A stretch of 64,000 nucleotides of DNA from Manihot esculenta (lineage: Eukaryota > Streptophyta > Magnoliopsida > Malpighiales > Euphorbiaceae): assembly GCF_001659605.2 (NCBI RefSeq), contig NC_035173.2, forward strand, positions 7,995,769 through 8,059,768, written 5' to 3'. This document shows positions 47,392 through 59,432 of this stretch, piece by piece. The translations under genes and the position numbers were made by a program. Numbering within the stretch: the stretch's first letter is position 1; every line of letters starts with the position of its first letter. The notes beneath the pieces are model-generated. The model worked only from the letters and a program-made list of their open reading frames with translations, was not told where the DNA came from and did not search any database.

Positions 47392-47401
47392 TATTTAAAT
47401 A
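47392..47401 (+). promoter_or_regulatory. Candidate TATA box
   Basis: TATTTAAATA lies 84 bp before a short ORF, with a purine-rich leader following. Confidence 0.35.
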
Positions 47402-47475
47402 AAAACCCAGAAAAGAAAAGGGAAAAAAAGACGTTAGCAAGATCAAGAACAGGAAGACTAACAAGAAGAAGAGAA

Positions 47476-47550
47476 ATGCCTGGCTTTCCCATGTACGCCG
47501 ATGAGTGGTTTTGGTCCGATGGATTCTTCACCGGAGACGAAACTCACTGA
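47476..47550 (+). CDS. Candidate 24-residue small ORF
   Basis: Reads MPGFPMYADEWFWSDGFF plus six more residues, ending ETH. The start has an A at -3 (GAGAAATGC), a TATA-like box 84 bp upstream and a transcript-like purine-rich leader. The peptide is acidic and aromatic (two Trp, four Phe) and has no signal peptide. I do not recognise it. It could be a small peptide gene, an upstream ORF, the first exon of a longer gene, or chance. The surrounding 47430-47900 region is markedly less AT-rich than its flanks. Confidence 0.3.
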   Translation: MPGFPMYADEWFWSDGFFTGDETH

Positions 47551-47778
47551 GAATGCTTCATTAGAATGAAGAAAAGATCTCTAGAAACTGTATATATCAG
47601 TTGCTGTGAAGCCAAGGAAACGAATCTAGTTGTTTTTCTTCTTCTTCTTCTTCTTGGGTTCGATCATTTTATATATATATAGCGAAAGAGGGAGATGAGA
47701 AGGGATTGAAGAAGCAGAGAAAAAGAGAGAGATAAAAAAAAAAGAAGGGTTGTGGAGAAGTGAAGACAGAGAAGAAGA

Positions 47779-47800
47779 ATATATATATATATATATATAC
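47779..47800. repeat. (AT)n microsatellite
   Basis: A run of alternating AT just over 20 bp. Confidence 0.8.
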
Positions 47801-48020
47801 ACGAATGAATAGAAAAGGGAGAGAGAAGGAAGAGAGAGGGATTCACTAGAGGAAGAAGAAGATGACGAGCGTTAGGCGTTAATATTGTAATGAAGAAGTG
47901 GGGCCAAGATTCTTTTTGTTTCACACGTAGGGTTGCTTCTTTTTGTCTTCCCTTACAATAGTCAATCTGTCGCCCTTAATTTCTTCGCTCTATTCTTCAT
48001 CATACTCTTCCTCCCTCTCC

Positions 48021-48021
<1 letters not shown>

Positions 48022-48051
<30 letters not shown>
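48022..48051. repeat. (AAT)n microsatellite
   Basis: About ten AAT/TAA units. Confidence 0.85.
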
Positions 48052-48053
<2 letters not shown>

Positions 48054-48149
48054 TTTTAAAAGAAGACTGGGTTCATATCGTCCAGTCGAAGGGGGCTTGT
48101 CTTAGTGCATTTGAAAAACTGCTCATCGGTTGAGAAAGGTGCTATCGTC

Positions 48150-49560
48150 CTGTCATTACCTGCTTGAGAGATTCTCCTTTCCATACAATTTATAACTAAT
48201 CATAATTCCCATCAGTATGTGCAAAAAAGTTGGAAAAGTAATCAAACACTAAGGTTTTCATTCCATCTTTACCTTAGATCCATTGTCCATTCGAATTTTA
48301 GAGAGCTTCTATAAAATTCCTCCTCCTACGAGATAATGCTTGAGCATGAAAGTACCTAGCATTAAGATAACCGTTTTTATAAAAAGGGTTTTAGCCTGCT
48401 GCTTTTAAAATATCTCCCCTTTTGCTAAACGCCTATTCAAATTTTTTTTGAGCCCGTTTTCAATATACATCGAAATATCATCCTCTTTATTCTGAATCTC
48501 CATTAATTTTCTCTAAATATTGATGATATCCCCTTTAAAGCTTCCTCTAATTGTTTTTTCCTACATTTAAAGGGACATACAACACTGAGTTATTTGGTTC
48601 AAAAGAGGAGCTCCTGCACTTACTTCCCACAATGCTTGAATAATCTCAACAATGCCAACATAAGTTAATCAATAATTCTCAAAATAGAAGCATCTATTTA
48701 CATGGGGCCATCAATATGGTCTATTTCTAAAAGAATAGGAGAGTGATTAGAGCTGAAGCTTGAAGATTATATGATCTACAATTTTGGAATAGATCCAACC
48801 AAGTTTGAATTGCAAAAGCATGGTCTAATCGCTCACGAACCCATCTCTCAGCACCCCTTCCTTTCTCCCAAGTAAAAGGATAACCCCATAAAGGCAAGTC
48901 TTTGAGAACTCTAATTGCGTGAGGGTATCTAAGTTCCCGTCAATTCCAGCTTAGACAAATCATGACTCCCTCCCTGTGGGTCTGGACTTCTAAACCGGCC
49001 GATCTGCTAGAGTCAGATATGAACTCAGAGTAAAGTTAAGATGATTTACCAGTGTGTGATTGCCCCTCTAAACAATCATGATTGCCTACCGAGCGTAGAC
49101 GCGTATTGCTTAAAACAATCTGGATAACATCAGTCTCTTTATCTTCCTCCTCATGCAGATGTGAATCCCTAGGAACATCCATACCTTCTATATTATTTTG
49201 AATATCATAGGCAATCGAGAGCCACTTCCATGACTGTAGAGATTTGGCAATAGGTCCATCTCTTGCACCTTCAAGAGGGCACCTCCATATTGATCCTGAA
49301 GCCAAGGATTACTGATAGAGATTTGCTAAGGGTCTGCTTTCAGCTCCTTTAAAGCAATACCATCAAAGCACTTTGGATAAAATTTCTCAGTATGTTCAAT
49401 AATTTCACAGATAATGCAAAAGGCAGGAAGCTCTTCATATTTGAACAATACAATATGAGAAACTCCACTGTGAATCATCACCTTCTTCAAACGTTTCAAC
49501 AACATGGTAATATCCACAAACTCTAACCCTCACAAAGTTTCTCCAACCCACCGAATACAT
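48150..49560 (-). pseudogene. Second LINE relic: ORF1 tail and endonuclease
   Basis: On the minus strand, 49326-49560 carries the end of an ORF1 with a decayed zinc knuckle (FKYEELPAFCIICE...HTEKF). An ORF2 start follows near 48977 (MICLSWN), then an endonuclease piece PLWGYPFTWERKG...RWVRERLDHAFA. The start and the GYPFTWE segment, normally well over 100 residues apart, are nearly adjacent, so the endonuclease core has been deleted. The sequence toward 48150 is more decayed. No reverse transcriptase motifs remain. Confidence 0.6.
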
Positions 49561-52500
49561 CAAATTATTATAGAATTTGAATCTAAATCTATCATACGAG
49601 CGATATATTTTTAAATATTAAATAAAATCATATTAAGCGAGATATATTCTATTTAATTTCATAAATTGAATTATATTTTTTTATTAAAAAATAAAATAAC
49701 TTAAAATTGATATATACTATATTACAAATAAAAAATTAAAATTCACTCATTAATATATTAAATATGAATTATATAATATCTAATTTTAGAAGTTTGTTGT
49801 GCGAGTTTAGAAACAAGTGGGATGGAGCGTATTAAGAGAATATAGATTATTTTTTGTTTACCTTTTTAGGTAAGTTTTGCTTTCATCATTTCAAATTATG
49901 ACTTATTTGGATTTATCCAGCGGTTTGATATATAAAAATGAAATTAGGTCAATTTAAAGATTGCTTTAAATTAATTTATAAAAAAATAATTTTATTTATT
50001 ATTTGAATTAATTTAAACAATGAATTGAAATTTAGAATAATAATTTAACATGAAAGAAGTTTTAGCATATGGTAATTAAATATAAATTGCAAAATGGGGT
50101 CTTAATAAAAAGAAAATTGCAAGTAGGTCCATGTTTAGGTAGATCCAACAAATGATTGCAATGTAGGCATGATGATTTGAAGTCTTGAATCAACTAGACA
50201 ACTAATTTAGATGCTTAGATTCACAGCTCATGATATCCAAGTGTAGCTACTAATTAATGAGTAGATGGGCCTTACTGATATCATTTCTTCAATTATTAAA
50301 TTGAGGTTGGATACATATGTCTTTTTCTTCTAAATTAATATCTTAATTATTTCTCATAATTTCATGCACTATTTACAATTTTTTATTACAAATTTCCCCT
50401 TTCAATTATATATATTTAATTGTGACAACTACAATTTATTTTCAGACAATTTTTCATCATTTTATTTCCTTAATTTAAAAAAATTAATTTAAAGAATAAA
50501 TTATATTTTAATTTCTTAATTTTAATGTGATTAATAAATCAATCTCTATATTTTTAAAATTAAATATTTTAGTCTTTATACTTTTATTTTATCCCGTCTT
50601 TTCATCTTTTATTCTGTAAGTTATCTTTTAAAAAAAAAATTTCTTTCTTCTTTATTTAAAAAAATTTATATTTAAATCCTTATATTTTATACATTAAAAT
50701 ATATTAATCTTTAAAAATAATATCAATTATTGTTATTATTTTTTTAAATTAGCCTTTTACCATACACAAATAAAGCTATAAGCAAAGTAGAAAGAAGTGC
50801 ATATGCCACATAATGATTTTTGAAATATCATTGTTGATAGTTTTGTATTTTAAATATAATTAAGAAATGTTTGTACAAATAAAATTTTAAATTTAAAAAT
50901 AAACATTTTATTAAATAAATATTTAAATATACATTAATATAATCTTTAGAAAATAATCAACCTTAAAAATTTAATCAAAAATTTAAAATTTAAAAACATT
51001 TAAATAAAATGTTCAAGATGATTTTGTTAAGACATCTAAACTTTTAAATACTTGTACTAAGCTCAATTTCACTCTTGTAAAACTATTTTTAAGGCTTAGT
51101 AAAGACATACACATATGTCAAAATGTGTGATTTTATTCATTTATATCATTTTTATTTTAAAATGTTATTATATTTTATTAAATTAAATTAAATTCTTTAA
51201 TCGTAGACTATTTAATTTCAATTATTTTAATTATAAAAATATTTTAATTGAATAATTTTGAAATAAAGGGAAAGTTAATTAATGAATTTTTTAAAAATTT
51301 GGGGAGCTGATAGTAATTTTCCTAAAAAGAGGTTAGGTTTGATAGAATGGTATCAAATGATTCTTTAAATAATAATAATAATAATAAAAGAATAGAATAC
51401 CAAGTTTGTGATCTTAATTAATTGATTTTATTTTTTGAGATTTGGAAACATATTTTTGGAAGTATATTATGAATTTCAAACATTCTCCTGATTTTGGAAA
51501 CTAAAAAAAAATGTGAAGACAAAAATAAAATGTGGGTATGGTTGGATTATATCCAACAACTGATTAATTCTCCCAATTTTGTCCAAACAAATATTTTTAA
51601 TTTAAATAATTAATTGAAATTGCATGGCAGCTACTAGTTTCTCCCAATTCCAATGATCCATATTCCAAAATAACAAGAATAAAACCCTAGAAAAATGGAC
51701 TTGTGTTTGATGAGGAATCTTGTCCTTGTCTATGGCATCTATTCCCTTTAATGTTTCCAAAATAACACTCCTCATTTTCTTTTTCTTTTTCTTTTTTTTA
51801 TTCCCAAACGGCAAATTCATTCTTTCCAATTTTTATAATATTAAAAATTTAATATAATTATGCAATAGAAAATTATATTCAAAGCTCAACAAGCTACAAA
51901 GAACTCAATTCAAACTCATACAACAACTTGGAGCACTCGAACAGCTTGCTAGAAATCTTGCTGCCTTTACCGCTGCAACCACCAGAGAAAGAGATTAGAA
52001 ACTGAAGAAACACACTGCATGGCCAGATTGGCAGCACAACAAAAGCCCACAACATGCTCTAGACGTACAAAGACACACCAAACCCACTAGAAGAGCCAAA
52101 ACCCAAAAGCACCACTCCTCTACTAAGCATTGCTAGGCTTAATCGCACCACAACTGGAGATAAAATCATGCAATTATGACATTTTCAATTTATAATAGCT
52201 ATAAAGAGCAGCCGTTGAGAGTTCGTTTAAATTTCAACACCATAATCATGGATCCTAACACTAAAAAAAAATTTTCACAACCAGGTTACAAAGAAATCTC
52301 ATTTTTTACAAGCGTAAAATCAAATTGATAAATAAAAAAAAAACTTAATATACAACTAAAAAAAAAAAAGACGGTGGAGATTAATACGCCCTTTCCGGTC
52401 AAAATCGATGGTTTTCTCTATTCTAAGGGAAAGGAATCACGTTTGAAAGCGCTAGTGATTATTTTTGTTTTTTTTTCCTTTTCCTTTTCTCCCAATCTTC

Positions 52501-52690
52501 TTAAAAATTAAAAAAGTCTCATGACTTTCTATTAGAAAAATAATTAATTGAAGAAAAATCCGCCAGGTTTAATTTTCAAACTATTCATTAAATATAGCTT
52601 GAAATTGATATTGAAATATTATTTATTATGCAAAATTTTTAAATGGACCTAATTTATCAAGGACTCAAAACATATGGATGTGGGTCTTAT
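49561..52690. other. AT-rich intergenic DNA
   Basis: No supported gene. 51880-52170 is less AT-rich (GCTTGCTAGAAATCTTGCTG ... ACTAGAAGAGCC) and may be an unrecognised repeat fragment. Confidence 0.5.
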
Positions 52691-52691
52691 A

Positions 52692-53681
52692 TACGGCTGT
52701 GCAATCGCTCGGTTCGGTTCGATTTGATTTGGTTCAAACCGAAATATGCAATTATTAGTTTTTGTAAATTAAATAGCAAGAAATTTCTATACCACCAAAC
52801 ACTGAAGTTGCTAAATTCCTGCAGAAAAAGCTTAAAATTTATACATTGAACCTAATTTTACAACACCACACAAGAATTAAAAAAAAAAAAAAAAACAGAT
52901 CATTTGGGTTCTACCGTTGTTCCTTTTTTCCTACTCTGTCTTGTCTCTTTTGCGCGCTCTCAGAAGAGTGAGGATGCCGACGTGATGATGCCGCCGTGAT
53001 GCTTAAACTCAGAGACAGCCTCGGTAATCCATCAAATTTAGGATGGTCTGATTCTGACCCATGTAGCAGCTGGGCTCATGTGGCGGTGACACTCAACAAA
53101 TCAATAGGGAGGGAGGGAGGGAAAGAGATCGATAGGGAGCGATTCGTGAATTTGTTCAGCAGATCGACGGAAAAGAAATACTGAAAGAGGACAGACAGTC
53201 GACGGTCGGCGGCGATACTCAGCAAATCGACGGAAAAGAGGTTGATAGTCGACGGTCGACGAGAAAGAGATTGACGATCGACGTGAAAGAGAAAGAGATT
53301 GATGGGATTTGATGATTGATTTGTTAGGAATTCGACTATGAGAGTGTGGAGAGGCCAGGGGGAGGAATCGGGAGAATAGAGATTCGGGAGTGGAATCGGG
53401 AGATTGGAGAATGCCTGGGGCTGAAAGGGATGGAGGGGGTTGGGGTGCTGGGTTGGGTACGAGAGGTCAGGGCTCGGGCTCGGGCTCGGGCCTAACCACT
53501 AAATCGATTTTTTCGGTTTGATCGGTTATTTAACATGTTTAAACCGAACCGAACCGAAAACTGAATAATTTTAAATATATTAATCGAACCAAACCGATCG
53601 TTTCGACTAACCGAACCGATAAACCGAAATCAACCGGTTCGGTTCGATTTTTCGGTTTAGACCAAAATATGCTCTCCCCTA
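52692..53681. mobile_element. Non-autonomous hAT-like DNA transposon
   Basis: 990-bp element with an exact 8-bp target duplication GTCTTATA (52684-52691 and 53682-53689), the duplication length of hAT elements. The imperfect terminal inverted repeats are TACGGCTGTGCA and TAGGGGAGAGCA. Just inside both ends are GGTTCGGTTCGATTT-type and AACCGAACCGAACC-type subterminal repeats in inverted order. The interior has GATCGACG-type repeats and no transposase frame. It depends on a hAT transposase from elsewhere (inference). Confidence 0.75.
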
Positions 53682-53809
53682 GTCTTATATAATTTTTTTA
53701 TAGAGAAACTTATATTTATGTATCAGTCCATGTGATTTAAACTTAGATAAATATTTCTCTATTGTTATAATATAAAGTATCAAATAACATAGGAACTAAA
53801 TAAATATAA

Positions 53810-54783
53810 GGCAAAAGTACACTTTAGTTACCAATATTTTTGTGCTTTTGCACTTTAGGGTTTAAAGCAACTTTCATGCATTTCAATGTCTAAACTTTCA
53901 CATCGTTAGTAATGTGAAGATCTAGCAACTATCAGCGTTAGATGTGTTGATGTGGCATACTGACGTCATTACTATGTTTGATGTGGCATACTAACGTCAT
54001 TACTATATTTGATGTGGCATGCTGACGTCATCGCCATGTTATCAGTCTTTTCCTTTTATGATATAAGTGCAAAAAATTAAAAGTATAAGTCATTGAATTG
54101 CAAATAAAATAAAGTTCTAATCATTAATGGTAATAGTGTGTAACTTTCAAAATGTATATATAAAAAAAAAAAAGAAAATAGGAAAGAGAGTGAGAGAATG
54201 AGAGAAAGGAAAGAAGAGAGAAAGACAGACATTGTGAGATAGAAAGGTAGAAAGTGACAATTGTAAGAGAGAGAATTCCTCAATTTCTATCTCTCCCTTC
54301 TTTTTATATCACTTTATCTCACTTTTATTTTCTGTTAAAATTTATTATTTACTTGTATAGATAAATATTAGGAAAAGAAATTTAATAAAAATATATAAAG
54401 TAATGAGAGAAAAAATAAAAAAAAATGAGATAGAAAAGTAAAAAAAAGAGAAAAAAAAAGTGAGAGAATCGTTTGCTCTTATCTCATTCTCCATATTTAT
54501 CTCACTTCTCTCTTTTCCCTATTTTCTTTTTTTTTTTAATATATTTTGAAAATTATACCCTTTACGAATAAGAATCGAAATTTTATTTTATTTATAATTT
54601 AAGAAATTATAATTTTAAATTTTTGCATTTAGATCATAACAGTACATGTCCATCAACATATCTAACATTGTTAGCCACTGAATTTTCAAATTGCTAATGA
54701 TTGTAAATTCATATTTTAAAATATAATGAAAATTATTTTAATTTTTAAAATATAAAAGCGCGAAAATACAATAAATTTTTCTC
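53810..54783. mobile_element. Long foldback element
   Basis: Nearly the whole element is an imperfect inverted repeat. The left arm contains ATCGTTAGTAATGTGAAGAT and GCGTTAGATGTGTTGATG (about 53903-53952). The right arm, reverse-complemented, contains ATCATTAGCAATTTGAAAAT and AATGTTAGATATGTTGATG. Inner arms match around AAAAAAGAAAATAGG...GAGAGAATGAG (54160-54215 with 54480-54560). Possible degenerate 9-bp flanking duplications (AAATATAAG and AAATACAAA) suggest a Mutator-like origin, with low confidence. No coding. Confidence 0.6.
53949..54041. repeat. Three 31-bp tandem repeats with TGACGTCA
   Basis: Units start GATGTGGCAT at 53949, 53980 and 54011. Each has TGACGTCA, or TAACGTCA in the middle unit, at 53961, 53992 and 54023. 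TGACGTCA is the classic core bound by plant TGA-type bZIP factors. Confidence 0.85.
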
Positions 54784-57700
54784 AAATACAAATATAATTT
54801 CAATCTAGCTAATAATTATTAATTTTTTAATTAATTTTATCCAAAAAGTACTATTAATATGTAAAATGACTGAGAGTAAATTAAATATTTTAATTTATCA
54901 TTAAAATAAACAAAAAAATAAATAATGTATATATAAGAATAAGAGCAATGGTGTAACATGCATACAATCTCTACCTATGACATAAATATATTTATATAAA
55001 TAGAAATAAGGATAAATTGGTTTTTTTTTTTTTTTTTTATCTTGAAACAACAGCAGTTGATTGCAAATATATCGAATTTAATCCCTTTAATACATAAAAA
55101 AGACTTAACTTAATAAATATTACTTTTTAATAATAAAATATTTTTTGATGAAATTTCATTTTTGTAAATTTAAAATTTATTTATTATTTCTATTATTATT
55201 TTTTCAAATATAATGTTTGTAAAAAAATAATAATTTATTATTTAAAAAATAATATTATATTTTTATTTAACCCTTAATAAAAATATAAAAACTTAATTAA
55301 CTAAAAAAATAAATTAAACTTAATTAACCTTTCAAGAAAAGCAGAACAGCTTGCTTCCAATATCAACTGCCTTAAAATTCTAATTATAAGAAAATAAATA
55401 AATAAATAAAAACGTAATTAATTTACAATATAAACCTTGAGATTCGATCAGAACTACAACTTAATCCCTTTTTCTTAAAAAAATTGATAAACCATTTAAT
55501 CCTTGAAATTTTATTTTATTTTAAAATTTATTGTTAAATTATAACAATTTAATTCATTACATTTTATATTTTATAATATTTTTAATCCTTATAATTTTAG
55601 CATTTATAAAAATTTAATCATTAAAATTTGAGTTAATTTCTATGATTATAGTTGGTTAATATTTTTTATTTATTTTATTTTTTACACATGTTAAAGAAGA
55701 TAATTTTTTTATTAATTTTTTAATTATACTCATATTAAAAATATTAAATTTTATTAAATATTAAGAAATATTTTAAGAGATTTTGTGTAAATAAACTAAA
55801 ATTACAATAATCAATTTATATGTTATTGTGAGTAAAAAAAAAGTGAATAATAATTTTAAAATAATTAAAAATAAAAAATAATAAAAATTATAAAATAAAA
55901 AGATTAATAAATTTAATAAAAGGATTATTTGTTAATAGAATAAAATTTTTAAAAAATATTAAAATAAGAAGTAAATCGGTGGTTTGTAACTACTAGGAGT
56001 GTTTATGGATTAGTAAATCCAACTAGTCCAACTGAATCTAAATAAATAAAATTGATTAAATGGTTATATTAGATTAGTTGAATATTTTATTTAATTTATA
56101 TAATTTTATGTTTATTAATCTAATAAATAATCATTTTATATTTAATTATATATTTTAATTTTAATTTTACTTTTTTTTCGATTTTTACATTTAATTTAAA
56201 TATAATGCTAATTAGATTTATTATTATTATTATCAGGAAATAAATATCTAAATTTAATTATTTTTATTTTTAATTTATAAAAAATTAAAATTAATCACAT
56301 ATTTGAAAAAGTTAAAATAATGTACATAAATTATTTTTTTAATTTTACCTGAAAAAAATTAAATTAATATGTAGAGATTATTTTAATTTTTTAATTCGTA
56401 TAAAATTTAAAAATATTCATTTTTTTTACAAAAAGTTAAAATAATATATAAAATGTTTTTTATTTTTTATTTTTAAATTTTTATAAAATTAAAATTAATC
56501 ATATTTATGAAAAAAATTAAAATAATATGCAGAAAATTATTTTAATTTTTTAATTTTTGAAAAATTAAAATTAAAGTTGTAATTTTTAATTTAAAGTTAA
56601 TTTTTTTAGTTTATAAGTTTTAAAAGTGTATAATGTATAAAATTAATTAGACCTTTTTATATAATATCTAAATTTAATTATTTTATTTTCATTTAATTTT
56701 TATAATACTTTTTAATTATACTTTTATTATATTAGTAAATTCAGTTTAAATTAAATAATTTTTTTTTATATTTAATAATTAGTATAATATTAATTAATAA
56801 AATTTATTTAATAATTGATAAGTACGAGATTATTAGATAATTTGAATATTTAAATAATGATTAACAAATGAATAAAATATATAAATTTAATTTAATTTAA
56901 TTAAAAAATTAAATAACTATGTGATATGATGATTGAAAATATTTAAATTTAAATTTAATTCAAATCAACCATCCTACTTACTACCATATTATAAATTACT
57001 TTAAATAAAAAGATTGCTAAAATTTTGAAACAGCATTTCATCGGAAGATGAATTTGGCTAGTTAATTATTGAAATGTTTAAATTAAAGAGATAATAGTAT
57101 AAAAACATTTAACTATTTGCCTTTTAATATATATATATCCCAAATTATAAAAGTAAATTAATATATTTAAATTTATTTATATTCTATTATTAAATATAAT
57201 TTTTAAATTTAATGAAAAATATTAAGATGATTATCTAGTAAAAATTAATATTTTAATATAATTCATAATGATTAAAAAAATTTCTAAATTTTATGAATTT
57301 TAATGATTATACTCTAAATTTTTTTATATATAAATATATCCCAAATTAGTTTCAATTTAATTTTATTTTTAATTTTAATTATTTTTACTTATAATTTTTA
57401 AATAACATATTTTTAAGAACCGATAACTCATTTTTAATTTTTTTTACATTAACAAGTGTAATTTTTTGTATAGTTATTATGCAGTTATAAATAATAAGTG
57501 GTGTGATAAAATTAATTTTAGTAAATTAAGAAACACTATTTTTTCTATTAGAAAAATTAATTATATTTATTATATTCATTTTAATTAAATTAAAAGTCAA
57601 TAATTACTTTAATAAATCTAAAATAGTTAAATTCATTAGACAAAATAAAATATAAATTATAGTTATAAATTAAATTGAGTTTAACTATTTTAAATTAACT

Positions 57701-58710
57701 AAATATATTATTTACTTTCAATTCTATTAAAATGGATATAATAAGTATAAATTAATTTTTCAAGAAAATGACATCATGATTTTCAATTTACTTGTGATAT
57801 TATTATCATAATACTTATGATACATAACTATGTAAAAGAAAAATAAATTACATAGTCATAGAGATATATAATCTAAAATTATAAATAAATTGAATTAAAA
57901 TTAAAAATTAAATAAATAAAAAATTAATTTGGAGTATATTTATTAAAAATAAATTAAGGATATAATTGTTAAAATTAGTAAAGTTTAAAATTTTTAATAA
58001 TTATTTATTTAAATTATATTAAAATATTAATTTTTTTGTACCGATTAAAATAATAACGTAATATTTTATTAAATTTAATTATTAAAATTTTTATAATAAA
58101 ATATAAATAAATTTAGATAATTAATTTAAAATATAATAATTAACTTTTTATAATTTAGGATATATATTATAGTTCAGAATTCTTTTTATTATTATCTCTA
58201 AATTAAATTTAAAAGATGCTTTGTTGTGTAGTGTTGGTATTTCATCGAGGTCCAGCCAGAGTTTAGTTTCAAGCTATGATTTTGATCAATATTGGTTTGA
58301 GTCAAATTTAGAGGGGTCTAAATTAATGGTTTTAATTTCTCTCAGCTCCTGACCCTATAATCAATCAGAATTTCTGCTTCAAACAGTCGACGTTGGCTAA
58401 TTCAAATTATTTTCTTATAGACGGAGACTTTTAAAGTATTACATGAATCAAACCATTCCAAATTAAAATCAAGACCATAAAAAATTGAAATCAGATAGCT
58501 TTTGAACCAGATAGTCTCGGTCCAATATTGATTCTCTCTAAAATTTGAATATCTGATTTTCAGCCCAAATCAAACCGTAGACAGGCTTGATTTCATGAGT
58601 GGAAAAGTGGGGAATGCACTAACAACAGAAACGATTGCCCGTCCCTTTAATTAGCTTAATGCCTGATCCTCCCTCTCACCGTGGGTCTCGTTGTTTCTGA
58701 GGAAAAAAAA
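54784..58710. other. AT-rich intergenic DNA
   Basis: No supported coding region. Long A/T-rich stretches contain many inverted AT words. 58200-58600 is less AT-rich and may hold an old repeat fragment I cannot name. Confidence 0.6.
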
Positions 58711-58911
58711 AAAAAAGTCAAGTTGATGGTTTTGCAAGTAAACTTTTTGACTTAGCCCACCGGAAGTTCTACAGAGGAACCGGTGTTTTCGAAATTAGAT
58801 TAAGACCAAATGGTTGAACCACAAATCATTAGAAAAAAATAATTATTATTTTAATCAATTTGTTCTGGGGTTGAACATTTGATGGATTTTCAAAGATGTG
58901 GCTGGTCAGAT

Positions 58912-59198
58912 GGCCACCGGCGGATTTAGCAGACGCGCAATCGAGCACTTGCCCGCTGCCCCCTTAAAATTTTCCCATAAAACTTATTAATTTTATTTCA
59001 TAATTCATTACTTTAATTTTAATTAATAAATTCTGCTCGGATTGAATCCATCCATTAAAAGATAAATAAAATATTTTTATAAATATTTAAAAAAATATAT
59101 TTACGAGAATCAAATTCTGATTGTAATAATATATATATTAAAAAAATATTTATATTATTTTTATTGACTAAATTTTTTGAATCCATCCCGCCTATGAA
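58912..59198. mobile_element. Insertion in the upstream region of EF-hand gene 1
   Basis: About 285 bp present in unit 1 but not in unit 2. The flanks TCAGATGGC and AATAGTCAATGG are adjacent (TCAGCTGGCAATAGTCCATGG) in unit 2. The ends look like weak inverted repeats (CCGGCGGATTTAG and, inverted, TAGGCGGGATGGA). Family unknown. Confidence 0.5.
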
Positions 59199-59301
59199 AA
59201 TAGTCAATGGATTTTGGAAACCAGGTAGCCATGCATGTTCGTCCATGCATAGACATTCAACACCTTCGTTTCTCTAAGCTTCATAGCAGCTTCTCTCTCT
59301 T

Positions 59302-59320
59302 TATATATATATATATATAA
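59302..59320 (+). promoter_or_regulatory. TATA box of EF-hand gene 1
   Basis: An extended TATATATA run ending in ATAA, 113 bp before the start codon and preceded by CTTCTCTCTC. Copy 2 has a short TATATAAA in the same place, so the TA run has expanded here. Confidence 0.6.
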
Positions 59321-59432
59321 CACAAACCCAGCTTCAGATTCATCATCAATATCAAATTTCTTCTCTTCAAAAGCTTTTGATTCTTAGCTTAAATCCCCTG
59401 GTTCTACCCATTTAAAGAAAGACAGAAGGAAG

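Noticed and set aside
52870..53190. Possible leucine-rich-repeat gene start in the hAT-like element (LRDSLGNPSNLGWSDSDPCSSW)
   Set aside because: The phrase does resemble the N-terminal LRR region of some receptor kinases, where a segment like this precedes a W-x-x-V motif. It is only about 35 residues long, with no signal peptide or following repeats. At most it is a captured gene fragment, and I cannot support a gene call.
54160..54560. GA- and CT-rich blocks taken at first as simple repeats
   Set aside because: They match each other in inverted order and extend the arms of the foldback element, so I treated them as part of it.
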